From: Liolophura sinensis
Lineage: Eukaryota; Mollusca; Polyplacophora; Chitonida; Chitonidae
Direction: 5' to 3'
Assembly: GCF_032854445.1 (NCBI RefSeq)
Contig: NC_088298.1
Coordinates: 3,594,160-3,658,159, forward strand
DNA length: 64,000 bases
Shown piece by piece: positions 1-13,149 of the stretch (its first letter is position 1; every line of letters starts with the position of its first letter). The translations under genes and the position numbers were made by a program. Under the pieces are notes generated by a model that ran no database searches, was not told the DNA's origin, and saw only the letters and a program-made list of their open reading frames with translations.

Positions 1-1040
1 AAGGAAAAGGTCGTTTATTCTGCAAAGGGAAGTGTAAATGTATACGTCATGTCAATTCGCTCATCAATTTCACGCGACAGTTTGAGTATTTAGTAAGTGA
101 CAAAAACACAAGCAGTCTATTATCAGTCATCCGCAGCTGGTCTTCATTATTTCTCACTTGGCTGTAGCCCTACGTTGTGGCCATTATACACCTCCAAGTC
201 ACGTATAGCAGACAAACAGGTTAGAACGCCATTCTTGCAATATTCCAGAAATTTTACGAGTCCATACATGAAAACGAGTGGGTATAAATGTACGCTTCTG
301 ACTGACTGAAATTTGTCGTCTTTGAAAATTTCAAACGGCCGTTTCTTGCTCCTTGTTTGTTTCATCTCCCCAGTACACGAGGATGACACTAGCCTTGCGA
401 GCTGCTCGCACAATATCGTCTCTCAGACGTCTTCAAACGATAACAGAAAATTTTGTCAATCCTTGGATTTTAAGAGGAAAGATTTTAACATTCCTCGCGA
501 CGGAATCGTCTCGCGGTTATATGGGGAATCCCCCACTTCAAAGCCATGCCACGCGGAACATCTGGTCCGCCATATTGGATTGATTTACCGACCAAGCGTA
601 CAGAGCGTTATATATCAGCTGTGTTCACAATCTGTGCCTTGATAAAAGTCATACATTTGTGTGGTCGCAGAGCGGATTGCCTTTGTAGATATACATAAAA
701 ATAATGATTAAATCTTTTTCCTCTATACATGACAAAGATTACGCAGTTAAAGTAATAAGCAATAAGAATTAGAAAAGTGAGATGTAAGAAATAAAATCTT
801 CTTAACTTTCTGTTTCAATTTCCATTTGTTAAAGTTCTTTTCAAAGAATATTTAGGTAAATGTCAAAACTAATCACAAAAAATTTTTCCATAGCTAGAAG
901 AGAAATTGTTGCATAGAGGACGTGCTGCAACATTCATTCAAAAATCCACAAAATCTTGGGGTGATTAACGATAAACGTCCTCATAGACGGACTTCAAAGA
1001 TTGATTCTTCATTGGGCATGGAAACAAGCGCACAATCAGT
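1..1040. other. AT-rich stretch without a recognisable gene
   Basis: Only short unsupported open frames occur here, on both strands, with no domain, splice pattern or codon structure I recognise. No tandem repeat is visible. Confidence 0.5.
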
Positions 1041-1145
1041 GTCAGAGAGGCCGTATTTCACCGGTTACCTGTGATCACCTGCCAATTACCACACTGTCGT
1101 CGCTGCTCGGGTTTTAACTACATATGCAGAACAGTAACAGCCTCT
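1041..1145 (+). repeat. Single copy of the ACCGGT dispersed repeat
   Basis: The stretch contains TATTTCACCGGTTACCTGTG followed by a CACACTGTCGTCGCTGCTC-like segment. This is the unit that recurs near 7205, 8325, 12305, 16060, 16467 and 17295. This copy is diverged and isolated. Confidence 0.6.
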
Positions 1146-1539
1146 TAAGTCAAATATATAAGGTGCTAGACTGTAAATTTATCAATAGCCTATCTGCCTG
1201 ATTGATTTGAATTAATTGATCAAAACAAATTTAAATATCTCGTTGATTTAAGTTTCCTGAGTTTTCACTTAGTATGAAAAAATGTTTTAAAGGAATAATG
1301 AAAAAATATTCTTGCAGACAATTACATCATCATTTTTAGGGGGAATAAAATTGGGTGCTCCTAATGTTCTAGTGTTAATTTGAGCAGACAATACAGCCTT
1401 GCACGGTTAATTGGCCTCAGTCAAACAAAACGGAATGTAATTAATTCGATCTGAGGACTACAACCGTCAATTTAAGCGTCATATAAGACATTCACATACC
1501 ACTCGTGGACAACGAAAATGCGAAATTCGATAATCGTAA

Positions 1540-1645
1540 CATACTTCCTCCCACCATTCTGCTGGCCGCTCTTGTAAAAGTTAAATATTCTTGAGTACGT
1601 CGTAAAACAACAGTTAAATAATAGAACAACAAATAAATATGAATA
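1540..1645 (+). repeat. 3' fragment of tRNA-derived SINE (family 1)
   Basis: It matches the body and tail of the SINE seen in full at 11229-11515: CTCCCACCATTCTGCTGGCC, then AAATATTCTTGAGTACG, then an A/T-rich AAATAA tail on the right. The tRNA-like head is missing, so it is 5' truncated. Confidence 0.6.
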
Positions 1646-1744
1646 GAAAACAAACCTGATAACATGTACACCAGAAGCAGTCGTCAATTTTTACAGATGT
1701 GCGGAGGACAGATTATATTTCAAGCGTGACATAAAATCTAAATT

Positions 1745-2707
1745 TCAAACCGGTTGATCCAGTATCTCAATCGCGCTTTGGTTGTAACGTGTTGATCCAG
1801 TATCTCAATCGCACTGTGTGTGTAACATGTTGATTTAGTACCTCAATCGCGCTTTGGTTGTATCATTTTGATCCATTATCTCAATCGCACTGTGTGTGTA
1901 ACATGTTGATTTAGTACCTCAATCGCGCTTTGGTTGTAACGTGTTGATCCAGTATCTCAATCGCGCTTTGGTTGTAACGTGTTGATCCAGTATCTCGATC
2001 GCGCTTTGGTTGTAACATGTTGATCCAGTACCTCAATCGCGCTTTGATTGTAACATGTTGATCCATTATCTCAGTCGCGCTTTGATTGTAACATGTTTAT
2101 CCAGTATCTCATTCGCGCTTTGATTATAAGATGTTGATCCATTATCTCAATCGCGCTTTGATTGTAACATGTTTATCCAGTATCTCAATCGCGCTTTGGT
2201 TGTAACATGCTGATCCAGTATCTCATTCGCGCTTTGATTGTAACATGTTGATCTAGTATCTCATTCGCGCTTTGAATGCAACATGTTGATCCATTATCTT
2301 AATTGCGCTTTGATTGTAACATGTTTATCCAGTATCTCATTCGCGCTTTGAATGCAACATGTTGATCCATTATCTTAATTGCGCTTTGATTGTAACATGT
2401 TTATCCAGTATCTCAATCGCGCTTTGGTTGTAACATGTTGATCCATTATCTTAATTGCGCTTTGATTGTAACGTGTTGATCCAGTATCTCGATCGCGCTT
2501 TGGTTGTAACATGTTGATCCAGTACCTCAATCGCGCTTTGATTGTAACATGTTTATCCATTATCTCAAACGCGCGTTGATTATAACATGTTCATCCAGTA
2601 TCTCATTCGCGCTTTGAATGTAACATGTTGATCGATTATCTCAATCGCGCTTTGATTGTAACATTTTTCTCCAGTATCTCAATCGCGCTTTGATTGTAAC
2701 ATGTTGA
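1745..2707. repeat. 38-bp minisatellite, about 25 units
   Basis: The unit reads TGTTGATCCAGTATCTCAAT followed by CGCGCTTTGGTTGTAACA. Adjacent units differ by substitutions (GATCCATTATC, TTTATCCAG, AATGCAACA variants) and some larger blocks recur, such as 2265-2390, so multi-unit duplication has occurred. The array ends at the unique sequence after TAACATGTTGATGGAATGC. No gene is embedded. Confidence 0.9.
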
Positions 2708-3894
2708 TGGAATGCACTGCTCCGTTTTTCACCAGTCGCTCCAAAAACATGCGAATTCTGCTGTTTAGAAGCCAGCCTATGACGAATGCCTCTATCTCAA
2801 AGCCCCAAATCATAAGATTACCCTGGGAGGATTGCCGAATTGAATAACAGCGGTGAAGAGCAAAGGCTGGCGATTGTCCGGGCTTCTTAGGGGATAAATC
2901 GAGAGTCAAACATGGCACTCAGTCGCCTTAAAACCCGCAACAAAGGATGAGACGATCTCGGACTATTCGATTCCTTTTGAGGGTGTAAAGCTTTTCCACA
3001 TTCCCTCTCTCCGTTTTATGTCCTATATTCGCCTTTTGATTCAAACCCCCATTTTCACGCCTCGATTGTACAGTAAGACATTCCAATTCACATGGATATG
3101 ACAGCGGGTTTTTAACCGGGCGAGTTTTCTACACAAAATTGTTTCTTCGTTCAGTGAAAATTGAAAAACGTATAGGACACTGGATATGATATTTGTTTTG
3201 GAAACATAACTTCGAGTGCAGAGAACTGGAGGATCCTCTTCGTCTAACAACAAAATGACGGGACAACAATTTGATCTGTAAACCTCAATGCGGTGAGAGG
3301 CTACAGTGAGAGCACGCCAAAGCAGTAGCAACCCCTTTCTGTTACCTGTGGCGATCTCGGCAAAACCATACTACCGCCAAGCCAGTCAAACGTTGAAAAC
3401 GACCGCGAGCCAAATGCTGTGGTTATTATAGCGGTTTTGAGGTTAACATGAGAGGGTTCTAACTTTCCTCTATCTGAGCCAAATAAAAACAGCTGCTCGA
3501 TTTACAACATACATGCACAGTGGGGACTAGACTATATTCATTCATTTATCCGGAAAATACAGATACTCTATAAATTTAGCCACAGCTACGTCGACAAAAT
3601 AAATACGTCCCTAGTACCCCTCTACTAAGCTGATAAAACTTGTTCCCAATCCCCTTGCTCATTACAATACAATATTTCTGTTCATTTCAAACCCCCTGTG
3701 AGTGGACGGCAAAATACTTCACTTATTTAAGCAGCCAAACAACACAACATACTATCTCAATTTCAGCAAGAAAAAGTCTCAATGAGAAAATAATACAATA
3801 TACTCCACAAATTTCAACAACAACATTTTTCTCAAAAGAAAACAGAGTAATTTACTGACTGAACAGTAAACTCATTATGAGAAGGTACCCAAAG
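2708..3894. other. Unique sequence without a recognisable gene
   Basis: The longest minus-strand frames (2679-2918 and 3041-3331) show no known motif, and the first runs into the minisatellite. I see no splice-supported exon. Confidence 0.45.
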
Positions 3895-4575
3895 TTTTAC
3901 TAATTCCCTCTCCGAGACGATAACAGAATACTCCACAAATTTTAACATTATCTGTCTGAGACGTCAGCAGGATATTTCACAAATTTTAAGATCATTTGTG
4001 AGAGAAGATAACAGAATACTCCCCAAATTTTAACACCACGCATCTGTCAGAGACGATAACAGAACATTCCACAAATTTTAACATTATCTGTCAGGGACGA
4101 TAACAGAATATTCCAAATATTTTAACATCATCTTTCAGTGGCGATAACAGAATACTCCACAAATTTTAACATCACGCATCTGTCAGAGACGATAAAAGAA
4201 CATTCCACAAATTTTAACATCATCTGTCAGAGACGATAACAGAATACTCTACAAATTTTAACATCATCTGTCAGAGGTGATAAAAGAATATTTCACAAAT
4301 TTTAACATCATCTGTCCGAGGCGATAACAGAACATTCCACAAAGTTTAACATCATCTGTCAGAGATGATAAAAAGAATATTTCACAAATTTTAACATCAT
4401 CTGTCCGAGGCGATAACAGAACACTCCACAAATTTTAACATCATCTGTCCGAGGCGATAACAGAACACTCCACAAAGTTTAACATCATCTGTCAAAGATG
4501 ATAACAGAATATTTCACAAATTTTAACATCATCTGTCCGAGACAATAACAGAATATTCCACAAATGTCAACAGTA
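3895..4575. repeat. 44-bp minisatellite
   Basis: The unit is AACATCATCTGTCAGAGACG followed by ATAACAGAATATTCCACAAATTTT, repeated about 15 times with substitutions and a few short insertions (for example AACATCACGCATCTGTCAG). The edges are ragged. More diverged half-units of the same type start near 3700. Confidence 0.9.
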
Positions 4576-4944
4576 AACTCTATAAATAAGAAAATAACAA
4601 CATATACTCTGAAGATTTCAATTGCAACTTATTGAAGATAAAAATGCACATTAGAAAAGTTCAACTAAGCTCTGGTTGAGAATATAACATAATCTGCTAC
4701 CGTACACAAGTTTCAACACCTAGGATCGCAGAACCATTTATGTAAATTCTGTTAAGATAAGCACAAAAGCACTGGCAAATGCATGCATGGCCGATTGTTC
4801 AACAAAAAGCAGACCAGCTATATTAAACACAACGGGAAGTTTCTGAAGAAAAACATGGTCTTATCTGTCCACCACATATTATTTGCTGCAGTAGTCACAA
4901 CCTAGAGTATTATTTAGCTGTGTTGTTGTAGTGGCACAGTTTAA

Positions 4945-5500
4945 TCCATAGTGGCTTTAATCGGCCTCCGTACTTTCACACAAGCACGCAATGTACAACG
5001 TTATTTGATTAATTTCTGCTCACTTAAAGCCCTGTTATCAAGACAGCTGAGTGGTTGTAACTGACTTTCGTACTTCATACAAACACGCAATATTCAAAGT
5101 GCTTGGATCTGTTCCACGTGCACACCTAAAGGCTGTGTTGTCATTGTATCGTTGAATTACATAGTGGTTGTAACTGGCTTTCGTACTTCATACAAACACG
5201 CAATATTTAAAGTGCTTGGATCTGTTCCACGTGCATACCTAAAAGTTGTGCTGCCATTGTATCGCTGAATAACATACTGGTTGTACCTGGCTTTCGTACT
5301 GCCATATAAATATAATATCTTTTATATAATAAAGACGTACACCATTAAGACACATGAAAATACAATGTTCGAAATTCTTTGACAAATTCCTGCTCACCGC
5401 CTGCAGTCGTGATAGTTGAATGAATAGTGGTTTTAATCGTCTTCCGTACTTTCATATAAACACGCAATATTCAAAGTTCTTTGATCAATTCGTCCGTACT
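4945..5500. repeat. 113-bp tandem repeat, about 5 units
   Basis: GTGGTTGTAACTGRCTTTCG recurs at 5051, 5164 and about 5277, followed each time by TACTTCATACAAACACGCAA. More diverged outer units lie near 4952 and 5423. The central units are the most similar, as expected for an old array with recent internal exchange. Confidence 0.8.
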
Positions 5501-7009
5501 TAAAAGCTGACAATTAAATAAAAACGTATGTCGACACGCGAGCTTTGCACTGAGAATCAAGACTTTATTCTGACCTTACAAGACCACCATAGTTGAGCTG
5601 AGACTCTCAGTAATGTATCTCTATAGTGCATGAGTGACGAAAGCACATTAGATCCGTGTTAAACAGCCGAATTACTACCTTCCAGTTGACTGAACCGCAA
5701 ATTAAATAAGTCCCAATTGACTGATAATCCCATCATCCTGTCACGCAATGGGAGACCGTAAATGCCTTAATCCCTACCTCTCACCCCCTTACCCCCATTC
5801 CCCACCCCCTTTTCCTGGTGGTTGGCCTCCGGTAAGGGTTGGAAAGCGCACTGTAGCGCAACTGATTGAACAAGTTTCGGAACCATCCTATCACACTGCC
5901 AAGACGTACCCGTCGCTCTGAACTCTCACGTGTTGAGGGCAGGAAAGGCCATTACCCAATCACTGAACAGGACACAAAAAATTATGTAACGGAGGATTGC
6001 ATTCGCTGAAAAGCGCCTTGTAATTATCTATTTGAACCACGAATTCTACATACTTAAATTAAACTTCTTTCGTGTTTTATTTACAGTAGACATTTTCTTA
6101 TCTTGCTTTATCAAGTTCACAGCAACGTAATCGTAACCTAACTCAAACCGACAAAAGTGATAAAATCTTGTCAACAAGAGTTCACCATGCCATAAAGTTT
6201 TCCCAACATGTTTATAAGCAATTTAAAACCCGCACAATTCTTGGGTTTGTTGCTGTTGTGATAAATTTAAAATATTTGTCTGTGTTTATACCACATGCTG
6301 GCAGCGTGCAAACTTTTCATCCATCATGAGGGTAACCGTATTTACAATTTACCGTAGAGCGAATTAGCTGATGAACCAGCATGGCTTAAAAGTAACACAG
6401 CAGCGTTACAAGGATCTGTTTTGGAATACACCGAGTCGGCATTATTGACAGCCAAAAGGATTTTAACAATTTTTAAACCCGATACACATCTTTCTTGTAA
6501 TGGCAAGACATATTTTGACAACAACGTTCAATATAATAAGACTTACAATGTAGAGTGTAAAACAGGAGCTGCGACGACAGTGTGCTAATTGGAAAATTGG
6601 TAACCAAGGAAACAGGGCCCCTTGCAAATTTACCTGAGTAAAAATTTACCTCAAAAAAACCACAGAACTAAAAAAAATATATAAAGTAATAAATTATGTA
6701 AAGTATGTATCTAAATCATGAACCATCCTAGTTTCATTGTAAGCTGTCGTTATTCAAAAACTAACACAGTTTTGTTATTACATGCCTGAAAAAAACTCTG
6801 GACTTAAAATCCGCAGCAGAACAACCCAGAGCTGGATTCAATCCCGTGGCCTCACTGAGGAGGGCATATGAGCTGACACCAAATCAACATCTATAGACCT
6901 CCGAGACCAGACATGACAAGGATCGGCCGCTACATTTCTGGCTGCTTACTGAATAATACTGGCAATCAATGCGTCATATGGGCACTTGCATTGCTTTCAT
7001 GTTATTGTT
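5501..7009. other. AT-rich stretch without a recognisable gene
   Basis: I see no exon, RNA gene or clear tandem array. A weak reverse-strand relative of the ACCGGT repeat lies near 6550-6610. Confidence 0.45.
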
Positions 7010-7352
7010 GATTAAATTTGATGACAACACAGCATTTTGAGAAATTCCACACAACTGCGGTCTGGTATAAGGCATTTAACATCACTGCACTTTTTCTACC
7101 TAATTCTGCTAAATCGATGGCGCTAGAGGGCGTGTACATTACTACTATTTGAGCACTTGCATGAACAGTTCGAATAAAACCCTAACTAATGTATATCGAC
7201 AAGAGACTGTATTTCACCGGTTACGAGTGACCATCTGTCAGTTATCCTATTGTCGTCGCCGCTCTGGTTTTACTTTCTATGTCGTAGCCGTATTTCACCG
7301 GTTACGTGTGACCATTTGCCATCCATCACACTGTAGTCGCTGCTCTGGTTTT
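7010..7352 (+). repeat. Dispersed repeat ending in two ACCGGT units
   Basis: Positions 7010-7230 match, in the same direction, 17145-17320 and, inverted, 16085-16290. Shared landmarks are CAGCATTTTGAG, TTAACATCACTGCA and GGGCGTGT, ending in TATTTCACCGGTTACG. Two units with the ACCGGTTACG core then follow in tandem (cores near 7215 and 7296). No transposase-like frame is present. Confidence 0.65.
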
Positions 7353-7799
7353 AGTCTCTGTACTTTTTTATCGTTTATTTTGTATATTCCTGAAAGATCA
7401 ATACAACCATGATCCATGATCCCTGGTGCTTTAGAAATGAAGAAGAGGCTAACTAAATAGCTGTTACTTACATAAACTGGTGCTATTACCATATGCAAGT
7501 TTGGTTGGTGTTGAATAAAAGGAAAACTCTTCTGACAACATAACACCTGCTGAAGGTGCATGCTGTACGATTTATAATACAAACCTTTAGTAGATGAGAA
7601 CGGAGTACAAACACATGTATTAAATAACCGACGGAGTGTGAAATTTAAGTATTTATATTTTGGGTCACATAAAGCGGTAAAATGTAACACAAATGAGAGC
7701 TTTATGAAAAAATTCTTTTGCTCTTATTAAATATTTCTGTTACGCACAGTGTACTTTCTAGCCCTAACTGATATCCAGCAATCTTTCACCTTCATTTGA

Positions 7800-7917
7800 T
7801 ATAGGGTTTCCCTCGCACTATGCCCGGTTTCCTCCCACCATAATGCTGGCCGCCATTGTATAAGTGAAATATTCATGAGTACGGTGTAAAACACCAATGA
7901 AATAAATAAATAAATCA
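7800..7917 (+). repeat. 3' fragment of tRNA-derived SINE (family 1)
   Basis: CCCGGTTTCCTCCCACCATA, ATGCTGGCCGCCATTGTATA, AGTGAAATATTCATGAGTAC and an AAATAAATAAATAAATC tail identify the 3' half of the SINE. The tRNA-like head is absent. Confidence 0.7.
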
Positions 7918-7939
7918 TTTATATATATATGCTATATAC

Positions 7940-8135
7940 AGTGGGCTTTATATGAGCAACCTTGATATCAAACATTCTTTTGCTTTTATTGAGTATATCA
8001 GTTATACGGTGGGCTTAACGACCATACTGATATCAAACATATTTTTGCCTTTATTAACTCTTTCTGTTATATGGTGGGCTTTGTGGACTATATTAATATC
8101 AAGAATTCTTTCGCCTTTATTAAGGAGGTGCTGTC
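7940..8135. repeat. About 66-bp tandem repeat, three units
   Basis: GTGGGCTT recurs at 7941, 8009 and 8074. Each is followed by a variant of ATACTGATATCAAACATTCT and a TTGCCTTTATTAA segment. A degenerate half-unit lies near 7715-7760, left of the SINE fragment. Confidence 0.7.
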
Positions 8136-8319
8136 AGATATTCACTGGATTTATGAACCATACTGACGTAATCAGACAAGCATTTCTTCCTAGGATACAT
8201 CTTCAGATACAGTCATTTTCAGAAAACAAAATTTTATTCAGGTGACACTCTCTGGCTTTCGAGAATTGTTTGTCTTTAATGGTTTTTTCCTTACACTGTT
8301 TGAAGGAAATTTTTGTGAA

Positions 8320-8410
8320 TATCGACAAGAGGTCGTATTTCATTAGAGTGGTGTGACCATTTGTCAACTAACACGCTCTCCTCGCTGCTCTGGTCTTACA
8401 CTCTAGGTTG
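8320..8410 (+). repeat. Diverged ACCGGT-repeat unit
   Basis: CGACAAGAGGTCGTATTTCA, GTGTGACCATTTGTCAACTA and CGCTGCTCTGGTC match the repeat unit seen at 7200-7350. The ACCGGT core itself is mutated. Confidence 0.55.
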
Positions 8411-8419
8411 CGGTGTTTT

Positions 8420-11228
8420 ATATGTAATTTTCATTATGTCTCAGCCGTGCGGATTAATTCAATCGTAAAATATCGTTTTCTTTCAACTCTTCGCCTTCGT
8501 CGTAACCATGCTAAAAATGCGTTTTGATTTCACATCACCACATTAACGAGTTAACAGTGTCTGGAACATATGTCATCTTTTCTTATCGCTGGTGATTTAA
8601 GCAACCATTCATCGGAAATTATCCAAGTCCATCCGTCGTCGATGAATTTAATTCATATTTATATATGTGTATGTATGCATATAGATATACGAAGTACAAA
8701 GTACAGTGCTGCTGGCGAAGCCAGTCCAAAAACTCCTTAAAGTGTTCTCAAATTACCTTCAATCTGTTATCAGACTACCACATCAAATGTTAAACATGCC
8801 GCAAACTATTTCATACGTCACAGTTGGTTTAGGACCCCAAAAAAAAAAAGAGAAAGAAAAAAAACAAAAACAACAAACGTCCAGTGGGCCATGAGAAAAG
8901 TGCCTGGAAGTTTACACATAAACGATAGCTTACCTCGGAACGACAGCCTTTTTTATCCACGGTACGAGACAAACCACAAATCGTTTGATGAAGCGAGAGA
9001 CAGCGAAATGTGCCAGCAAGAGAAACAAGACCGTAAACTCTCTTACACGTTCAGAGTCACCGTCACTATTTCTGTACCCTCTGAAACCAATGCCCTGGGA
9101 GTGAAAACAGAGGCCTTAGGAGTCCAGGTCGTCCCCCGAGTCCACGACCGCCAGGAGAGAGGGGTGCTCCTTTGGCCCAACCCCTAACGCTTCCCTTAAG
9201 GCGTGTGTAAACACCCTACACCCTATGATCCGTTTGTGACTGTCCTTTCAAGTCCCGCGGCTCAAACAGGCGCGGTGCGGCCTGTAAATGCGAGGTTTTC
9301 ACGACGTTAGCTTCACTCGCCTTGGCGGAGATTCGGCTGGTCTGTAAGGCGAGCAAATCCCCACGCAAGTCCCCTGACGTGGCCGCCTGTCTTATCAAAA
9401 AGAAATTTCGTACAGTTCACAAATTATCTGCCCGTCGATCTAATATTGTTCACAAAGGAGATATGTTGGCCGTGTTTGGAAAACTGCGACGGTCATTTCA
9501 AATATAGTCTTTGAAGTTTCGGCATCAAGAGAGCTTTATATCACCAGTCTCTGACTTCGCAGAGACGTTCACGACTCGGAAAACTCTCACACTGTCAGCA
9601 TGCATGCTGCAGGCCTCCGAATCAGTTTGACATCGATTGTTAACAATCGTATAAATATTCGATGAAATTTCATAAGCAATAGATCGAACTGACATCTTCC
9701 TGTTTTCAACAAGCCCTTGTGATTTGAAAACAAAGTAAGGCGGGGAAATCCCTTATCAGGCGTGTATAGTTTATTTTTTTATTTGATTGTTGTGTTAGGT
9801 AATACCGTTCTCAAGATGGGATGGAAGTTTTATGGGAGTGGAGATAAACCATGGGCCTTAGGCAAGTGAGTGACGAACTTCCCTACATGAGACGTACATC
9901 ATATTGGGAGATACTTCAATGAACAATCGACCGCGGAGACGGCCACCAATGTTTAAAAATTCGCTGTCCATGACCGGATTTTACATATTATAATGCCTGA
10001 ATGCATTCTCTGACGAAATGGCAGTGAGGGTAAAATTGAGACTAAAGTAGAAAGCTTTTCCATCAGTGACTACATCAAGTTAATTTATGCCACTTGTATA
10101 TAACAGTTTTAGTGTTGATAAAACTGTGTTTAATCCATTTTATTGCTATCAGTCTTAAGAGAGGTTTGAATTTAATCTATTTAAAGCAAGATGTCTGATG
10201 TCTGCAAGTCAATGCCTTAAATATACTCGCTTTTAAAACGCTTCAGGAAAATACCAGCACCGCCTTCATTTTTTATCTGGGAATGAGAATATCAAACACA
10301 CCGACCGTTAAAGATCTCTAAAGAGATGATAAGTCGCTACTTACGACACCCTCAGAGCTTGTAATGGATATCTTGTGAATCAGTTCTATAAATCATCGAT
10401 CTAATGAAGACGTCAAAAGCCTGCTGTTAAATATGTTCGTATGGAGAAATGCCCTATGGCGATACCCCGCTCAAGTATCAGCTACACTTATGCTTAGAAG
10501 TTCACGTACAAAAGGTATTTTAGGTTTTAAAAAACATTGGCTGCATATGCAAACAATAAAAGAAAATGTCGTGTGTTTTAAATATGTGGTCAATTATGCA
10601 TACTGATCGATGCGCTGAGTGGCATTAGCTTGAAGGCCAAATATTTATACCAATCTGGAAAGTAATATGTGATCTGTTCCTTATTCTGCGTGCAGATATA
10701 CTAGCATCAGCTCTCGAGTTAACTTAAAATGCCTCCCTCTCTCCCATCACTCCCCCCCCCTCCCCCAACCAAACACACACACACCACCTTTCACCTCGGG
10801 CTATACATCGTGGAGTATTGACGCATCGCCGCATTCCACTTTGTTTGATTCACGTTCGATAAAAATCAGATTCCCCCGAAAAAATCCAAAAACGTTGGAG
10901 AAAGAAAAGCGCCTTGTCTCATCCCAACTCAGCACCGACGAATTCCACGGTAATCTTGAGAAACATCGCGATATTGCCTCAATTTGACTTTTAAAACCTC
11001 ATAAAAGTCACAGATGAAACTGTTCACTTTGTACAGGGCCTGATTTGATGGATCATGTCCAGCCCATTTTAACACATTATCACCTACTGAATCGCGACTA
11101 ATTGGTTTTTTATGGAAATGTGTATCAAAATAAGGAAAGAAAGCTTACATCAAGAAATGAAAGCCAATGATAGTGTACATTTATGTTTGAACCGCAACTT
11201 GTATCAATTACACCATTAAACTGAACCT
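8420..11228. other. Long stretch without a recognisable gene
   Basis: It includes a C-rich run near 10750 and an A-rich tract near 8840. Short open frames at 8891-9187 and 9322-9507 show no domain or family I recognise. I see no SINE or tandem array in this interval. Confidence 0.45.
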
Positions 11229-11515
11229 GGAAGCCTCCGTGGCCGAGGTGATTAGCAAGCCAATGCTTTGCAATGACCCAGGTACCTTCTCACCAACGCG
11301 GTCACAGTGAATTCAAGTCCAGTTCATGCTGGCTTCCTCTCCGGCCGTACGTTGGAAGGCCTGCCAGTAACCTGTGGATGATCGTAAGGTTTCTCCTGGC
11401 CTCTATCCAACTTCCTCACACCATAATGCTGGCCGGTCTGGTATAAGTGAAATATTCTTGGGTTCTGCGTAAAACATCAATCAAATAATACAACAAATAA
11501 TAAATAAATTGATTA
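11229..11515 (+). repeat. Full-length tRNA-derived SINE (family 1), head to tail
   Basis: The left end is tRNA-like. GCCTCCGTGGCCGAGGTGAT carries an A-box-like TGGCCGAGGTG, and AATTCAAGTCCAG is B-box-like. The body (CTTCCTCTCCGGCCGTACG, CCTGGCCTCTATCC, CACCATAATGCTGGCCGG, AAATATTCTTGGG) ends in an AATAAATAAATTG tail. This copy sets the orientation for the others in the window. Confidence 0.75.
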
Positions 11516-12300
11516 ATAGATTGATTGATATTGATCATTTGTTTGATTTATTTTAAATCCTGATCTTGAGTCATCATCATAAACTAGAAATGTCTGGAAA
11601 CTGAGATTCAGTTTTTCATGATGTCATGATTTTATGACTCCTTTTAGTGGAGGGGGGGGGGCGGTTGCTGCGAGTCTTCGGCTCAAACTCCCTGTAACCG
11701 TTAAATATAAGGCCATACTGCATGCACAATTCACGTTTACAGGTACACATCTCTGCACACACACCTCATTATTCCGCATGATTTGACTTCAACTGTCAAG
11801 GATAAGTTTATGACCGACATATACTGCGTCCGTCTCAATAAGCCAAGAGATACTGGCGACAAAGGCCCAACCGTTCACCAGACGAAATCATTTTTATCAC
11901 CTGGTCTATATCGGTTTTTAAACGCCCAGTGAGCAACTCGGGTCAGTATGCACATAACCTACACCTGGTAAGCTATGAATTTCACCTGTCGGTAAGATCA
12001 AAGATACCTGATACATTTCCCTTTTCGTGCTTACATGGCTATAGTATACTGCATATAGCTCTCCCCCCACCCTCGAAAATAATCAATTATTCTTCATCGA
12101 AATTGATATACAGCCAGCTATATAATGGCGAGGCTCTAGAGCTGTACAAAAGGGGGCTGTCGTCAACGCAAAACCTTACAGTATTGCACTGTACGTGGTG
12201 TACCTTTTAGATCATAACACCTTTCAGCATTAGAGATGTTAGATAGTAATTTTTGAAAAGCATCGGAGCTTTTCATCGGAGTAAGAAAGATTTAGACCCG
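11516..12300. other. No recognisable gene
   Basis: A G-run (11650-11660) and short unsupported open frames are all I can see. Confidence 0.4.
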
Positions 12301-12304
12301 CTAT

Positions 12305-12735
12305 ATTACCTTTGGTCACACGTAACCGGTGAAATATGCCTACAGCATAGAGAGTAAAACCAGAGCAAGGCGACAGTGTGATAGTTGGCAAATGGTCACA
12401 CGTAACCGATGAAATACGGCTACATCATAGAGAGTTAAAACCAGAGCAGCGACGACAGCGTGCTAGTTGGCAAATGGTCACACGTAACCGGTGAAATACG
12501 GCTACAGCATAGAGAGTACAACCATAGCGGGGACGACAGTGTGATAGTTGGCAAATGGTCACATGTAACCGGTGAAATACGGCTGCAGCATAGAGAGTGC
12601 AACCATAGCGGAGACGACAGTGTGATAGTTGGCAAATGGTCACACGTAACCGGTGAAATACGGCTGCAGCATAGAGAGTACAACCATAGCGGGGATGACA
12701 GTGTGATAGTTGGCAAATGGTCACATTCGACTCAA
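12305..12735 (-). repeat. Tandem array of 81-bp ACCGGT units
   Basis: GGTCACACGTAACCGGTGAA, ATACGGCTACAGCATAGAGA and the rest of the unit repeat every 81 bp, about five times. Because 81 is a multiple of three and the unit lacks stops, it creates long repetitive frames on both strands that are not genes. Confidence 0.85.
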
Positions 12736-13149
12736 CACAATGGTTTTTAGCAAACAACACTTGTCGGCTCTAGAGAGGACATGAGAAAGGTTTTAGCATT
12801 AGAATGTACATACTAGTGTTTGGAACAATGCCATTCAACATTACATTGTTTATTCTGTGGCTTTTGGAAAACATGACGTCGGAAATGCATTGAACGGTAC
12901 ATACTGCGTGTTGTTTTCAGCAACAACGCTCTTCAGTGTTAGCTACGAGTGCACATACACATAGTCCCTTTAGGAAGACAACACTGTTCACTTACTAACC
13001 TTTGAAAAATAACTTTTCTGCGCATTGAAGGCAACATACTAGCATTTAGGTCACAACACATTGGTACGTTTGAATCCACATACTATCTTTTGGTAAACAT
13101 AACTTTTCAACACTAAACCTTACATATTAAGTTTTAAAAAACAACGCGC

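Noticed and set aside
7295-7690. 131-codon minus-strand frame
   Set aside because: It overlaps the ACCGGT repeat at its end and shows no recognisable domain.
8891-9187. 98-codon open frame with an ATG
   Set aside because: No motif, no splice context and no sign of conservation within the window. It is compatible with chance.
12425-12760. Long repetitive open frames on both strands over the 81-bp array
   Set aside because: The period is a multiple of three and the unit lacks stops, so the frames follow from the repeat. There is no start context or domain.
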